Part shown: piece by piece, positions 25,450 through 36,534 of the stretch | Position numbering within the stretch: the first letter of the stretch is position 1 | How the letters are laid out: each line of letters opens with the position of its first letter | Assembly (NCBI RefSeq): GCF_018129985.1 | Contig: NZ_JAFCKT010000020.1 | Span: 1 to 64,000 of the forward strand | Source: Bradyrhizobium sp. SZCCT0148 | Lineage (GTDB): Bacteria > Pseudomonadota > Alphaproteobacteria > Rhizobiales > Xanthobacteraceae | Direction of reading: 5' to 3' | Length of the DNA stretch: 64,000 nucleotides | Position numbers and translations under genes: made by a program | Notes under the pieces: model-generated | The model's input: the letters and a program-made list of their open reading frames with translations, nothing else | What the model was told of the DNA's origin: nothing | The model's database searches: none

Positions 25450-25806
25450 TCACGGATGCGGCACAATCTGGTAAGGCGTCGTATAGGGCTCGACGCGGAG
25501 CGAGGCGTTGGCCAAAAGCCCGATCTTGGCGGTCGGCGCCTGCTGCAACTCACCGTTCGGGCCGCGATGCACGTTATATTGCCAGACCGTGAGATCACCC
25601 TTCTGCGCCAGCGCGTGCGCAACCGCGCTCGCATCATTGCCGCCGAGCGCCTGAAGCTCCTCCGCCGACAATCCGACGACGATTTCGTCCTTGATGGTGA
25701 CGATCTTGAACAGGTTCATCTTGGTTTCCTGGGCCCATGCGCCTTGTATCGAGAGGGTAAAAAGCGCGACCGCGGCGCCCTTGATGAGATCGCAGCGAGA
25801 AAGCAT
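25450..25806 (-). CDS. Exported protein of unknown function
   Basis: 118 residues with a signal peptide (LIKGAAVALFTLSIQGAWAQ). The mature part contains KIVTIKDEIVVGLSAEELQA, VAHALAQKGDLTVWQYNVHR and ends PYTTPYQIVPHP. No cysteines in the mature chain. Convergent with the 24829 gene. Possibly a periplasmic accessory protein; I do not recognise the family. Confidence 0.72.
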   Translation of the reverse strand: MLSRCDLIKGAAVALFTLSIQGAWAQETKMNLFKIVTIKDEIVVGLSAEELQALGGNDASAVAHALAQKGDLTVWQYNVHRGPNGELQQAPTAKIGLLANASLRVEPYTTPYQIVPHP

Positions 25807-26465
25807 GCCGTCGTCCTTTGGTGCTGAGGCGCGCCCGAATCGAAGAGTTTTCAGCCATGGCGCCCGTTTGTCTGCGTGGCCGTGTCACATGGCCTTGGTC
25901 GTTCCGTCACGAACAACGGTTCACGGGCGGAGACATGTCGGGACCGCATGAATTCCCGGGGCGACAGCCGCGCCGGGGGCGGGACGCTTTAAATCGGCTG
26001 CCGGATCGGTCTCATTTCGTGCTGTACAACCGCTGAGGCGAGACTCAACAATGGCGTGTAGACGCTGGAGAAGCGCCAAACTCGTCGCCAATGTCCGTTC
26101 ATGTTGGAAACAATCAGAAACGTTTGCCCAGATTGACGCGATCCGAGCCGAGTGTGTGATTGATGCCGCTTCTTGACGCAGGTGGGTGACGGCGGTTGAT
26201 ATACCTGTTATCCGGAATTGCCGTGGTGTGATGCAGACGAAGCATCGCTACAGTCATTGTCGCGCTTGCCGGAGGGGTTGTTACTTGTCATAATTGCAAC
26301 CCTCTGGTTAAGCTGGGCGTTTGGACATGTCACTCGGCGTGCCAACCCGCGGCGCACTCGGCCAGGGGTTCGTCGCCACGGGTCCCGTCATGGCGCGTCC
26401 CGTTATCACGATGGCGTTCGGTTTTTGAGTGACTCACGAAGCCGATGCTTGTGAATAGGTGCGAG
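25807..26465. other. Intergenic region with no firm gene
   Basis: 659 bp. A 33-codon reading frame at 25935-26036 has a purine-rich leader (GGGCGGAGAC) but an Arg/Pro-rich product that looks noncoding. The stretch 26170-26330 is AT-rich. I see no RNA gene or clear terminator. Confidence 0.45.
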
Positions 26466-26651
26466 ATGAAAAACCTCGATTTCGCGGCTGAACTGCACCT
26501 CAAGGTCGGTGCGCCCGCGAGCGGCACGGTCGAAAGCCTGCGCTTGCTCCGCGCGTTTCTGAAGCTCGCGCCGCGACAGCGTTTCGAGGTCATCAAGCTG
26601 GTCGAAGACCTCGCCACCGAAGAGGCTCTTCCCGAGCATCCCTTGTCCTGA
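26466..26651 (+). CDS. Small conserved-looking protein
   Basis: 61 residues: KNLDFAAELHLKVGAPASGT, VESLRLLRAFLKLAPRQRFE, VIKLVEDLATEEALPEHPLS. Helical and acidic, without signal peptide. The ATG at 26466 is preferred; one 7 codons upstream (26445) is also in frame. Codon usage is that of the host. Function unknown. Confidence 0.62.
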   Translation: MKNLDFAAELHLKVGAPASGTVESLRLLRAFLKLAPRQRFEVIKLVEDLATEEALPEHPLS

Positions 26652-26818
26652 GCCGGCCGCGCGCCGGCCTTACGCCTCTACTTTCATTTTCCCGTTCGTT
26701 GTCCGCGCCGAAGCCGGACCCCCGGCGACGTTCCCCAAGCCTGGTGTCCCCGAGCCTGGCCGCTGGATGGCGATCCGGCAAGTGTGGTATTCAATTGGGA
26801 AACGAAGGGAGTGCGACC

Positions 26819-27160
26819 ATGATCGAACCGAAGATCGAAGTTCCGGCCGAACTGCGCGACCTGGCCGAGAAGACAATTGATCAGGCCGAAAAGGCATTCG
26901 GCATGTTTTTCGAAGCCGCCACCAAATCGATGTCGTCTGTTCCGGGAGCTGGGACGGAGGTGTCGAAGCAGGCGCTGGTTTTCACCGAGCAAAACATGAA
27001 GTCGGCCTTCGAGCATGCGCGCAAGCTGGTTCATGCCACCGACCTCCAGGAAGCGATGCGAATCCAGTCCGACTTCCTGCGCAGCCAGTTCACCAGCGCC
27101 GGAGATCACATGCGCCAGATGACCGGCAGCCTCATGCAGCCGGGCAAGGGAAAATCCTAA
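26819..27160 (+). CDS. Phasin family protein
   Basis: 113 residues, ATG at 26819 after GAAGGGAG. Amphipathic helical protein with the phasin_2 pattern: IEVPAELRDLAEKTIDQAEK, AFGMFFEAATKSM, FTEQNMKSAFEHARKLVHAT, and QSDFLRSQFTSAGDHMRQM. Phasins coat polyhydroxyalkanoate granules in the cytoplasm. No pha gene is adjacent; the gene seems monocistronic. Confidence 0.9.
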   Translation: MIEPKIEVPAELRDLAEKTIDQAEKAFGMFFEAATKSMSSVPGAGTEVSKQALVFTEQNMKSAFEHARKLVHATDLQEAMRIQSDFLRSQFTSAGDHMRQMTGSLMQPGKGKS

Positions 27161-27398
27161 TTCTCTGCGTGCGTCCCAAGGTCGATGACGGGCCCCGGAA
27201 CGGCCTCGTCTGCCGTCCGTCATCCGTTCTGCCGATCCCTGTCGGACCGCCGGCAGGGATTTGCATTTGTGGCAGGCGTCGTGCTCTGCTCGCAATGAGA
27301 TGAGCCCCGTCGCTGTCATGACGGAGATGCGCTCCCTCTTCCGCGAGCGGGAGGAGTGGACGAGCCGCAGCAATCGATTCAATCCAAGATGTTTCGCT

Positions 27399-27716
27399 TT
27401 AGCGCAGCGATGCGATGTAGGCCGCGATGTCGCCGGCCTCGGTTCGGCTGAGCGGGAAATTCGGCATCTTGGGGTGCGGATCGAGCAGGAAGAAGGCGAG
27501 CCTTTCCGTACTGAAGTCCGGTCTGCGCGCAACGGAGACAAAGGAGGGGACGTCGGCGCTCGCCTGGGTCTGGCCGTTCGTGACGATATGGCAGCTGGCG
27601 CACCAGCGCTTGGCGAGGTCGGCACCGTGATCGGCATCGGCTGCGAGAGCGGACGACGTGCCGAAGCTCGAAGTTGCGGCTAGCAACAGGCAAATTCGTC
27701 TCAAATGCTGGCGCAT
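27399..27716 (-). CDS. c-type cytochrome, small soluble
   Basis: 105 residues from the ATG at 27716: signal peptide (RRICLLLAATSSFGTSSALA) then a single haem-binding CASCH (WCASCHIV) and a distal methionine in PHPKMPNFPLSRTEAGDIAA. The pattern matches class I cytochrome c domains that pair with periplasmic dehydrogenases. An in-frame extension to 27767 is unlikely. No partner dehydrogenase is adjacent. Confidence 0.88.
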   Translation of the reverse strand: MRQHLRRICLLLAATSSFGTSSALAADADHGADLAKRWCASCHIVTNGQTQASADVPSFVSVARRPDFSTERLAFFLLDPHPKMPNFPLSRTEAGDIAAYIASLR

Positions 27717-28037
27717 CGGGCAACTTTCATGAATCGTTGACGACCGCCGCCATGCTATCCGCAGCACGATCCCGGAAATTGCGAGAGATCAATGCGGGCG
27801 ATGATCGAGCGCAGCAGCTTGCGGGCCGAACGGAAGAGATATCGAGCGAATGCCAGCATTCTCGCCGCGGGCAGGCCAATGCTTCCTAACTCGAGATTGT
27901 CCGTAACGAGACTTCTCGTATCGAGACCTTTCGGTTCAAGACTGTCGATATAGTTCGGCACGCTAGCTCTCCGAGGCCAGAATGCCCTTTTATCCTGGCG
28001 CCTCTGAGCCGCGTTGATCTGCCGCAAGCATTTCTGG

Positions 28038-28868
28038 TTAATAGTCGCCTGGATTCATGATCATCGGGCTTTTCGTATCGGCCGGCGCGAGCGCGCTGCT
28101 GGCGCTGTCCCGCAGGAAGCGGTCGAGCGTCTCCTGGATCTTCTCCTTGACCGCGTTGGGCCCACGATCGCTCATTTCCGTGTGTTGCGCGCCGGTATTG
28201 ACGATATCGATACCGCGCGCCTTGGCCTCTTCCGGTGTCGGCAGCACGCCGGGATCGGTCACGAAATGCGGGTCCTTCGACCGGAAGGACAGGATCTTCA
28301 TCCCGTCGCTGAGCACGAAAGGCACCCGCAGATTGTCGAGCGTGATCACCTTCGACACCAGCTCCGGGTGCTGGTGAGCCACATACATGGAGACGTCGCC
28401 GCCGTTGGAATGGCCGACGAGGGTGACGTGGTCGTAATCGACGTTCTCCTGCTGCCTCTTCAGCTGGCCCAGCACGAAAAGAATGTTGGCTTCGCAGCGG
28501 ATATAGACCTCGCGCCGGCCGACATATGGCTGACCGACATGGGTCATCAAGGGCGGATCGCTCGGCAGGTCCTGTTGAATGCTGGCAACCAGATAACCCC
28601 GCGCGGCGAGCACGTTGGCGAGGAAGGAATATTCGGTGGCCTTGACGGTGTTGCCGTTGCTGATGATGGCGAGCGGGAGTTTCCAGAGGCCGAGATTGGC
28701 CTTGGTCTCGTAATCGCGCCGTACCGCCAGCTCGACCGAGATCGGCCGTTGCCGAGCAGCGTCATAGAGGGCCAAAGGTTCGTGGCGGATCGCGAACCGG
28801 CTGACGACGAAATATTGTCCGACGCCGAGGACGCAAAGAAACGCCAGGACTGCAAACACCCGCTTCAT
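28038..28868 (-). CDS. Alpha/beta hydrolase, membrane-anchored or exported
   Basis: 276 residues. Hydrophobic N-terminus (VFAVLAFLCVLGVGQYFVVS) acts as anchor or signal. Alpha/beta hydrolase core: LPLAIISNGN, LAARGYLVASIQQDLPSD and the nucleophile elbow GHSNGGDVSM (Ser), with LVSKVITLDN and a late NTGAQHTEMSD carrying the probable catalytic His. Related to platelet-activating factor acetylhydrolase-like or dienelactone hydrolase-like enzymes, substrate unknown. Codon usage typical. Convergent with nothing close; 151 nt from the TpsB gene end. Confidence 0.8.
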   Translation of the reverse strand: MKRVFAVLAFLCVLGVGQYFVVSRFAIRHEPLALYDAARQRPISVELAVRRDYETKANLGLWKLPLAIISNGNTVKATEYSFLANVLAARGYLVASIQQDLPSDPPLMTHVGQPYVGRREVYIRCEANILFVLGQLKRQQENVDYDHVTLVGHSNGGDVSMYVAHQHPELVSKVITLDNLRVPFVLSDGMKILSFRSKDPHFVTDPGVLPTPEEAKARGIDIVNTGAQHTEMSDRGPNAVKEKIQETLDRFLRDSASSALAPADTKSPMIMNPGDY

Positions 28869-29019
28869 TCGTCTCGTCTCAGATCACGTTACGCTGAACA
28901 TGGCCATTGGTAACTCCCGGATCGAGTGACCGTGAGCAGGTTGCCGGATTAAATTTAGGCAAGTCTGTGAGCAAGGCCGCAAAAGGGCCGCGTGTCGAGC
29001 CCGCGCGAACCACAAGCCA

Positions 29020-30816
29020 CTAGAGACAGCCGGACTTGCCGCGTTCGGGGCAGAGCCGGAATGCGCTCGACAGGGTGAACAGGAAGCGCGGGCTGCGCCG
29101 CTGGTTGTCCGGCGCCCGGTAGCTCAGAGGCACGGCCACGCCGAGATCGACCTGGAAATCATCCGGCAGGAAGAAGCGCACGCCGGCTCCGGCCGAGGTC
29201 AGCGAGAGACCGTCGCTGAGGCGGTAGCCGTCGTTCCAGACGGCGCCGGCGTCGCCGAAGGCGTAGAGCTGATAGCCGGTCCAGTAGCGGAAATTGAGCT
29301 TCTGGTCGAAGCGCACTTCGAGCGAGCCGGCAAGGCCGTTGTCGCCGCTGATCTCGGCCGCACCATAGCCACGGCCGAAGGCCGCGCCGCCGAGATAGAA
29401 TTGCTGCGAGGTGAACAGCGGCCGCGATGCCGTCTGGCTCGCCGCAGAGAACTTGAGCGACCAGGCATCGCTGAGCGTCTGGTAGCGCGTGAACCAGAGG
29501 TTCAGTACCGCGAAGTTCGCGGATGCGCCGTCGCGCGACAACAGCGCGTCGTCGAAATGCGAGGCGCCGAAGATGTCGAGGCCGTGGCGGTAGGTCAGTG
29601 TCGCAAGGTTGGTGCCGCCGAAGCGATCCTGCAGCCGGTAGTCGGCGGTCAGACTCGCGGTCCTGATATGGTCGTTGTACCAGGGACCGTAAAGGTCGTG
29701 CTCGGACACGTTGCTGAAGGTCGTCGCCGCAGTCAGCGTGAGCGTGGACGATTGCGACTGAAGCGGGACGATGCTGGCCCGCAGCTCGAACGCCTCTGTC
29801 GTGGTGATGTCGCTGTCGAGGCGGCGGGCATCGCCTGGCCGGACCGCGCTGTACAGCACCGACCCACCGAGGCGCAGACCGTCGACGCCGACCGGCGTGT
29901 CGTAGGACAGCCGCGCAAAACCGAGCTGGCGTGGGTCGTTGGCGATGGTTGACAGGTTGACCGCCAGCGTGTCGCCGGGCGTGAGATAGGAGTTGAAGGC
30001 GCCGGTTGCGTAGGTCTGCCAGGGTCCGACCGACGACGATCCGAGATTGTCCAGCCCGAACGAGGAGAAGACGTGCCAGGTCTTCAAAAAGATGATGAGG
30101 CGGAAGCGGCCGGTCGCGCCACCGATCTCCTCCAGCGCGGTATCGGTGATCCGGACGCCCGGCCTGCCGTTGATCAGGAAGAGCTGACGTTCGAGTGTCG
30201 GCAGGCGAGACGGCTGCTCGGCCAGAATCGGCCCGAGCATCGGTCTGACGCCAAACTGCTCGGCGCCGTCGCCTTTCAGCTCAGCCTGCACGATGGCGCC
30301 TTCAATCACCTGGATTCGGACGCGGCCATCGGCAATGTCCTGCGGCGGCACGATGGCTCGGCTGAGATGGAATCCGTCGGCGCGGTAGAGCTCGCTGATT
30401 GCGCCGGCGATCGCAGCGAGATCCGCCTGCGAAACCTTCTTGCCGAGATAGGGCTGATACACCGCGGCGATGCGATCCGGGGCGACGGCGTGGGCGCCGC
30501 TGACGTTGATGCCGCGCAGCACGAATTGCGGCTTGGTATCCCCGCCGGTGTTCGGCCGTCCGACGCTTGGAAGCTGAACCGAAGGCTGGGTCAGCGATTC
30601 CCGCTCGGTTTGGTTATCAAAATATTTTTCGGGCTGGCGGGGATCGAAGCCCGGCTGGTTCGCCTGTTGGGCGAGGGCCTGCGGAATTCCCGCGAAAATC
30701 GGTGCGATCACCACCAGTGCGGTAAGGAGATGCCGCTTCTCAGCCCGCGCAGCAGATTTGTCCCCGTAGTTTAACGGAGATTCTCTGCTGGAATGGTAAG
30801 GCTTCGTTAGCCGCAT
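29020..30816 (-). CDS. TpsB-type outer membrane transporter (ShlB/FhaC/HecB family)
   Basis: 598 residues, full length for the family. Signal sequence near residues 28-49 (LLTALVVIAPIFAGIPQALA), then a POTRA-type region about 95-180 (FVLRGINVSGAHAVAPDRIA, LYRADGFHLSRAIVPPQDI, RVRIQVIEGAIVQAELKG), and a C-terminal 16-strand barrel ending in FTLSSAFRLCPERGKSGCL with FGRGYGAAEISGDNGLAGSL, the VRGY-like loop 6 motif (here GRGYG). Such proteins export TpsA exoproteins. No TpsA gene (TPS secretion domain) is adjacent. The divergent neighbours encode a FecR protein and a CHASE2 protein. Confidence 0.9.
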   Translation of the reverse strand: MRLTKPYHSSRESPLNYGDKSAARAEKRHLLTALVVIAPIFAGIPQALAQQANQPGFDPRQPEKYFDNQTERESLTQPSVQLPSVGRPNTGGDTKPQFVLRGINVSGAHAVAPDRIAAVYQPYLGKKVSQADLAAIAGAISELYRADGFHLSRAIVPPQDIADGRVRIQVIEGAIVQAELKGDGAEQFGVRPMLGPILAEQPSRLPTLERQLFLINGRPGVRITDTALEEIGGATGRFRLIIFLKTWHVFSSFGLDNLGSSSVGPWQTYATGAFNSYLTPGDTLAVNLSTIANDPRQLGFARLSYDTPVGVDGLRLGGSVLYSAVRPGDARRLDSDITTTEAFELRASIVPLQSQSSTLTLTAATTFSNVSEHDLYGPWYNDHIRTASLTADYRLQDRFGGTNLATLTYRHGLDIFGASHFDDALLSRDGASANFAVLNLWFTRYQTLSDAWSLKFSAASQTASRPLFTSQQFYLGGAAFGRGYGAAEISGDNGLAGSLEVRFDQKLNFRYWTGYQLYAFGDAGAVWNDGYRLSDGLSLTSAGAGVRFFLPDDFQVDLGVAVPLSYRAPDNQRRSPRFLFTLSSAFRLCPERGKSGCL

Positions 30817-30947
30817 GATTTTTCATAGTTTTTTATGGTCAATGATTGGTTAAGGCGGCGCCCGGCCTGGTCGCTTCCCGCTAATCCTCTCTTGATTGGT
30901 TTCGGATACTTCTCGGATCCGGCTGTAACGCGGACTGAGGATCGTCA

Positions 30948-32228
<1,281 letters not shown>

Positions 32229-32287
32229 GGGGATTTCCTAGGGGATGAGGGGACGTACCTGCAGAAGCGGGTACGCGGGAGGATCGG

Positions 32288-35029
32288 GTGAAACGCTACC
32301 GGCCGCATATTCTCGTCGCGATCGCGCTTGCGATCGTGCTGTCCACGGGATGGCATGGTGCGCTTCGCAACGCGCTCACCGACCTACGGTTCAGCTCGCA
32401 ATCGCGTGCGGCCAGCGGCAATGTCGTCGTGGTGGCTATCGACGCGCCGTCCATCGATCAGATCGGGGTGTGGCCCTGGCCGCGCCGGCTCCACGCGGAG
32501 CTGTTGCGCAAGCTCGAGGCGGCGGGAGCGGGGGATATCGCCTTCGACGTCGATTTCAGCTCACCCTCGGACCCGGCCTCGGACGAAGCCTTCGTCCAGG
32601 CCCTTCGCGACGCCGGCGGCTCGACGATCCTGCCGTCCTTCAAGCAGCCGGCGCCGAATGGCGGTGCGGCCCACATCAATCGTCCGCTGAAATCGTTCGG
32701 CAACCAGTCGTGGCCGGCGGTCGTCAACGTCGCAATCGAACCCGACGGACTCGTTCGCCGCTATCCGTTCGGCGAGAAGCTCGGCGATGCCCTGATGCCG
32801 TCGATGGCCGTCGTGCTGGCCGGGCAGGACGCCAACCGGCGGCCGCCCTTCCTGATCGATTTCAGCATTCGTGCAGCCTCCATTCCCGTCATCTCCTATG
32901 TCGACGTGCTGCGCGGCGATCCTGCCGTGCTCGGCAAGCTGAAGGACAAGAAGATCATCGTCGGCGCCACCGCGCTCGAACTCGGCGACCGGTTCAGCGT
33001 CCCCAACGGAAAGATCGTCTCGGGGCCGGTCCTCCAGGCGCTGGCCGCGGAATCGATCCTTCAAGGCCGGATGCTGCGCTGGACGTCCGACATCGGCATG
33101 ATTCTCGGCCTGGGTGTGATCTGCCTGCTGATGCTGTATTCGTGGCGTCGCTTCGCACCGGGCTTTCGCGTCGCGATTCTCGTCGCCTCCGGGGCGGCCA
33201 TCGAACTGGTCGCAATCCTCGTGCAGGCGAGATGGTCCCTGGTCATCGACACATCGCTGTTCCACATCGCGATCGTCGCCTATCTGACCGCGATTGCGCT
33301 GGACGAAATCGATTTCCGCAGCCTGCTGGGACGCATCGCCGAGAGCCGCTTTCACCGCATCGCGATGTCGCTTGGTGACGGTCTGGTCTGCACCGACGAG
33401 GATCACCGGATCACGGTCTGGAATCCCGGCGCGAGCGCGATCTTCGGCTACGTCCCGGCAGAGATGATCGGCCGTCCGTTCGAAACGTTGTGCGCCGTGC
33501 CGGCGAACGGTGAAGCAAGGCCCTCCATGCATGACGCCGCGCGCCAGGCGTTGCTCGTTCCGGGCGGCGCGGTTGTCGTCGAATTCGAGGGCCGGCGCAA
33601 GAATGGTGAAACCTTCCCCGTCGAGGCGAGCTTCTCTGGCTGGCAGGGAACGGAAGGCTTTCAGTACGGCGCGATCCTGCGCGACATCTCGGTCCGCAAG
33701 CGTGAAGCCGAACGCGTCAAATATCTTGCCGAACATGACGCGCTGACCGGCCTTGCCAATCGCAACACGCTGCATGCCCGTCTGGTCGGCATGATAGCAA
33801 ATGCCGAGCGAAAGCCTCGGGAGGTCGCGCTGCTCGTCATCGGGCTCGACGGCTTCCAGAGCATCAATGATATGCTGGGGCATTCGGCGGGAGACCTGGT
33901 GCTGCAGGCGGTTGCCGTTCGCCTGGAGAGTCAGGCCGGAGATGGCGCGATCGTCGCGCGACTGAGCGGAGATGAATTCGCCATTGCGCGCGAAGCCGCA
34001 GACGGCAGTGAGCCGATCGTGAATTTCGCCGAGCGGATTGCGCGTGCATTCGAAACGCCGCTCGCGACGGGAACGCGCCAGCATCGTGTCAGGATCAGCA
34101 TCGGGGTCGCGGTCTATGGCGAAGGCGGACAGGGCGCCGACGAACTTCTCAGCAATGCTCATCTGGCACTGAGCAAGACGAAGATGACGCGGCGCGGCAG
34201 CCATGTCATCTTCGAGGCTGCGATCAGGCAGGAGCTGGAAAGCCGGCTGACGCTGGAGAGCGAACTGGCGCTCGCCGCGGATCGCGGCGAGTTCGAGCTG
34301 TTCTACCAGCCCCAGGTTCGCCTGGTCGACGGCAGCCTCGTCGGCGCCGAAGCGCTGATCCGTTGGAAGCATCCCGTGCGCGGCTACGTCTCGCCCGGCG
34401 AGTTCATGCCGGTGGTCAACACCTCGGCGCTGTCAGAGCGGATCGCGAACTGGGTGATGGAGACCGCCTGCCGCCAGGCTCGCGGCTGGGAGCTGGCAGG
34501 CAATGGCGTGCGCGTCGCGATCAACCTGTCGCCGTCGCAGCTCCACTCCGGCGATCTCGCGCTTTCGGTTGCGACATTGCTGGAGTCGACGGGGCTCACA
34601 CCGTCGCTGCTCGAAATCGAGGTGACCGAAGACATCCTGCTCAATGACGAAGGCCGCGTGCTGGATATGTTCAAGCGCATTCAGCAACTCGGCGTTCGCA
34701 TCCTGTTCGACGATTTCGGCACCGGTTACGCGAGCCTGAGCTATCTGAAGAAGTTTCCGCTCGACGGGCTCAAGATCGACAGGTCGTTCGTGTCCGGCCT
34801 GCTGTCGAATTCCGACGACGCGGCGATCGTCGGCTCTACCATCGGCCTCAGCAGGCAGCTCGGCCTCACCGTCGTGGCGGAGGGCATAGAGGATCGTGCA
34901 ACCGCCGACTTCCTGGTCAGCCTCGGATGTGAAGAAGGTCAGGGCTATTTCTTCGGCCGCCCGATGCCTGCGCAGGCATTTGAGCAGACATTCCTGGCGC
35001 CGGAACTCGACGCGGTCAGTGCCGCCTGA
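32288..35029 (+). CDS. CHASE2-PAS-GGDEF-EAL protein (cyclic di-GMP turnover)
   Basis: 913 residues, GTG start at 32288 with GGGAGG just upstream. Order: membrane segment, CHASE2 periplasmic sensor (about 25-255: VVVVAIDAPSIDQIGVWPWP, KKIIVGATALELGDRF), three membrane segments (275-340), PAS (350-475), GGDEF (480-640) and EAL (650-905). The GGDEF site reads SGDEF (S560), a variant that may be inactive or low activity; no typical RxxD inhibitory site is evident. The EAL site looks complete (E688-A-L, FDDFGTGYASLSYLKKFPLD, KIDRSFV, AEGIED), so a phosphodiesterase is likely. A hairpin (35021-35039) overlaps the stop codon. Confidence 0.92.
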   Translation: MKRYRPHILVAIALAIVLSTGWHGALRNALTDLRFSSQSRAASGNVVVVAIDAPSIDQIGVWPWPRRLHAELLRKLEAAGAGDIAFDVDFSSPSDPASDEAFVQALRDAGGSTILPSFKQPAPNGGAAHINRPLKSFGNQSWPAVVNVAIEPDGLVRRYPFGEKLGDALMPSMAVVLAGQDANRRPPFLIDFSIRAASIPVISYVDVLRGDPAVLGKLKDKKIIVGATALELGDRFSVPNGKIVSGPVLQALAAESILQGRMLRWTSDIGMILGLGVICLLMLYSWRRFAPGFRVAILVASGAAIELVAILVQARWSLVIDTSLFHIAIVAYLTAIALDEIDFRSLLGRIAESRFHRIAMSLGDGLVCTDEDHRITVWNPGASAIFGYVPAEMIGRPFETLCAVPANGEARPSMHDAARQALLVPGGAVVVEFEGRRKNGETFPVEASFSGWQGTEGFQYGAILRDISVRKREAERVKYLAEHDALTGLANRNTLHARLVGMIANAERKPREVALLVIGLDGFQSINDMLGHSAGDLVLQAVAVRLESQAGDGAIVARLSGDEFAIAREAADGSEPIVNFAERIARAFETPLATGTRQHRVRISIGVAVYGEGGQGADELLSNAHLALSKTKMTRRGSHVIFEAAIRQELESRLTLESELALAADRGEFELFYQPQVRLVDGSLVGAEALIRWKHPVRGYVSPGEFMPVVNTSALSERIANWVMETACRQARGWELAGNGVRVAINLSPSQLHSGDLALSVATLLESTGLTPSLLEIEVTEDILLNDEGRVLDMFKRIQQLGVRILFDDFGTGYASLSYLKKFPLDGLKIDRSFVSGLLSNSDDAAIVGSTIGLSRQLGLTVVAEGIEDRATADFLVSLGCEEGQGYFFGRPMPAQAFEQTFLAPELDAVSAA

Positions 35030-35047
35030 GCCAGGCGGCGTCGCCGC

Positions 35048-35308
35048 CTATCGGCGCCGGGCGACCGCGACTCCGAACAGGAAAGCCACAAACAGGCTGG
35101 CCAGCGGCGCTTCGCGCGTGATCGATGCGACTGTCGCCAGAGTCCCGCCGGGTTTGCGCGAGTCCTCGACGGCAGAGGTCAGGCGGTTGACTGCCGAATG
35201 CAGGCCTCCGGCCACTTCACCGATGGTGCGGGAAACGTCCGCCGCTGTGTCGATGGCGCGCTCGGCCATGCCGGGTGGGTGATCTGTCTGCGGTATCTCG
35301 GTGCTCAA
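35048..35308 (-). CDS. Small membrane protein, DUF883/YqjD-like
   Basis: 86 residues. TTG start at 35308 with GGAG seven bases upstream. Helical, charged N-terminal part (AERAIDTAADVSRTIGEVAG, VNRLTSAVEDSRKPGG) and a C-terminal membrane anchor APLASLFVAFLFGVAVARRR. This is the layout of the ElaB/YqjD/DUF883 ribosome-associated membrane proteins linked to stationary phase. Convergent with the CHASE2 gene. Confidence 0.75.
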   Translation of the reverse strand: MSTEIPQTDHPPGMAERAIDTAADVSRTIGEVAGGLHSAVNRLTSAVEDSRKPGGTLATVASITREAPLASLFVAFLFGVAVARRR

Positions 35309-35340
35309 GCGCGATCTCCAAGGTGAGAATAGAGGCCGGC

Positions 35341-35405
35341 ACCTTTGGCTATCCGCGCGAGCGCTCGTTTTGAACAGCGGGTCTGACGACCTTTGGCTAT
35401 CCGCG
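35341..35405. repeat. Two direct copies of ACCTTTGGCTATCCGCG
   Basis: The 17-mer is identical at 35341-35357 and 35389-35405, a 48-bp period, in the promoter region between the small membrane protein and the arginase gene. They could be paired activator sites for arginase expression, but this is inference. Confidence 0.6.
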
Positions 35406-35556
35406 AGAGGCGCCGTAGTTCACGGCGGGTGCCGGCCATGGCTAAGCAATTCAGCGCGCGGGATTTGGTTCCTGGCAGGGCAAGGCGCACCCGTGAAACG
35501 ACGGGCGCGAATCTCTGTTAGGCTGGCTCGACCTTAGTTGACGTCAGGAGACAGCC

Positions 35557-36534
35557 GTGACCGATCAGCCCACGACGGATCGAGCCCGGCGCATCGCCTT
35601 GCTTGGAGCTCCCATCGACATGGGAGCTTCGCAGCGCGGCACCTTGATGGGACCGGCGGCACTGCGTACCGCTGGCCTTGCGACATTGCTGGAAAGCCTG
35701 GATTTCGAGGTCGTCGACTACGGCGATCTCTCGGTGGCAGAGGTCCGTGACCTCACCGACAGGCCGCCGGAAAGGGCCAATCACTACCGCGAGATCCAGC
35801 GCTGGACGCGCGTTCTGAGCCAACGAGGCCATGAGATCGCGCAAACCGGCGCGTTGCCGATCTTCCTCGGCGGCGACCACACGCTCTCGATGGGATCGGT
35901 CAATGCCATGGCGCGCCATTGGCAGGCGCGGGGACGCGAGCTGTTCGTGCTCTGGCTCGACGCGCATGCCGACTACAACACGCCGGAGACGACGATCACC
36001 GCCAACATGCACGGCATGTCGGCCGCGTTCTTGTGCGGCGAACCCGGCCTCGACGGACTGCTCGGTGACGACCCCCGCGCATCCATCGACCCTGACAGGC
36101 TCGATCTGTTCGGCGCGCGTTCGATCGACAAGCTTGAAAAGGAACTGATGCGCTCACGTCGGATCAGGATCGTCGACATGCGCCAGATCGACGAGTTTGG
36201 CGTCGCAGTGTTGACCCGGCGGGTGATCGAGCGGGTCAAGGCGCGCAACGGCGTGCTGCATGTCAGCTTCGACGTCGATTTCCTCGACCCGTGCGTGGCG
36301 CCTGGAGTCGGCACCACGGTGCCAGGCGGCGCGACCTATCGCGAGGCGCATCTGATCATGGAGCTGTTGCACGATTCCGGCGTGGTGGGATCGGTCGACA
36401 TCGTCGAGCTCAATCCCTTCCTCGACGAACGTGGCCGGACGGCGCGCACCGCCGTCGAGCTGATCGGCAGCCTGTTCGGCCAGCAGATCACCGACCGGCC
36501 GACCCCGAGCAACGCGATCGCCCCGGGCGAGTAA
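35557..36534 (+). CDS. rocF: Arginase
   Basis: 325 residues, GTG start with CAGGAG six bases upstream. Manganese ureohydrolase motifs GALPIFLGGDHTLSMGS, WLDAHADYNTPETT and HVSFDVDFLDPCVAPGVGTT give the six metal ligands (His and Asp). NMHGMSAAFLCGEPG is the arginine-side loop typical of arginase rather than agmatinase. It converts L-arginine to ornithine and urea. Stand-alone gene; two 17-bp direct repeats lie upstream at 35341-35405. Confidence 0.94.
   Translation: MTDQPTTDRARRIALLGAPIDMGASQRGTLMGPAALRTAGLATLLESLDFEVVDYGDLSVAEVRDLTDRPPERANHYREIQRWTRVLSQRGHEIAQTGALPIFLGGDHTLSMGSVNAMARHWQARGRELFVLWLDAHADYNTPETTITANMHGMSAAFLCGEPGLDGLLGDDPRASIDPDRLDLFGARSIDKLEKELMRSRRIRIVDMRQIDEFGVAVLTRRVIERVKARNGVLHVSFDVDFLDPCVAPGVGTTVPGGATYREAHLIMELLHDSGVVGSVDIVELNPFLDERGRTARTAVELIGSLFGQQITDRPTPSNAIAPGE

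Noticed and set aside
27755-28027. 90-codon minus-strand frame
   Set aside because: No ribosome binding site or motif and overlaps the cytochrome c upstream region.
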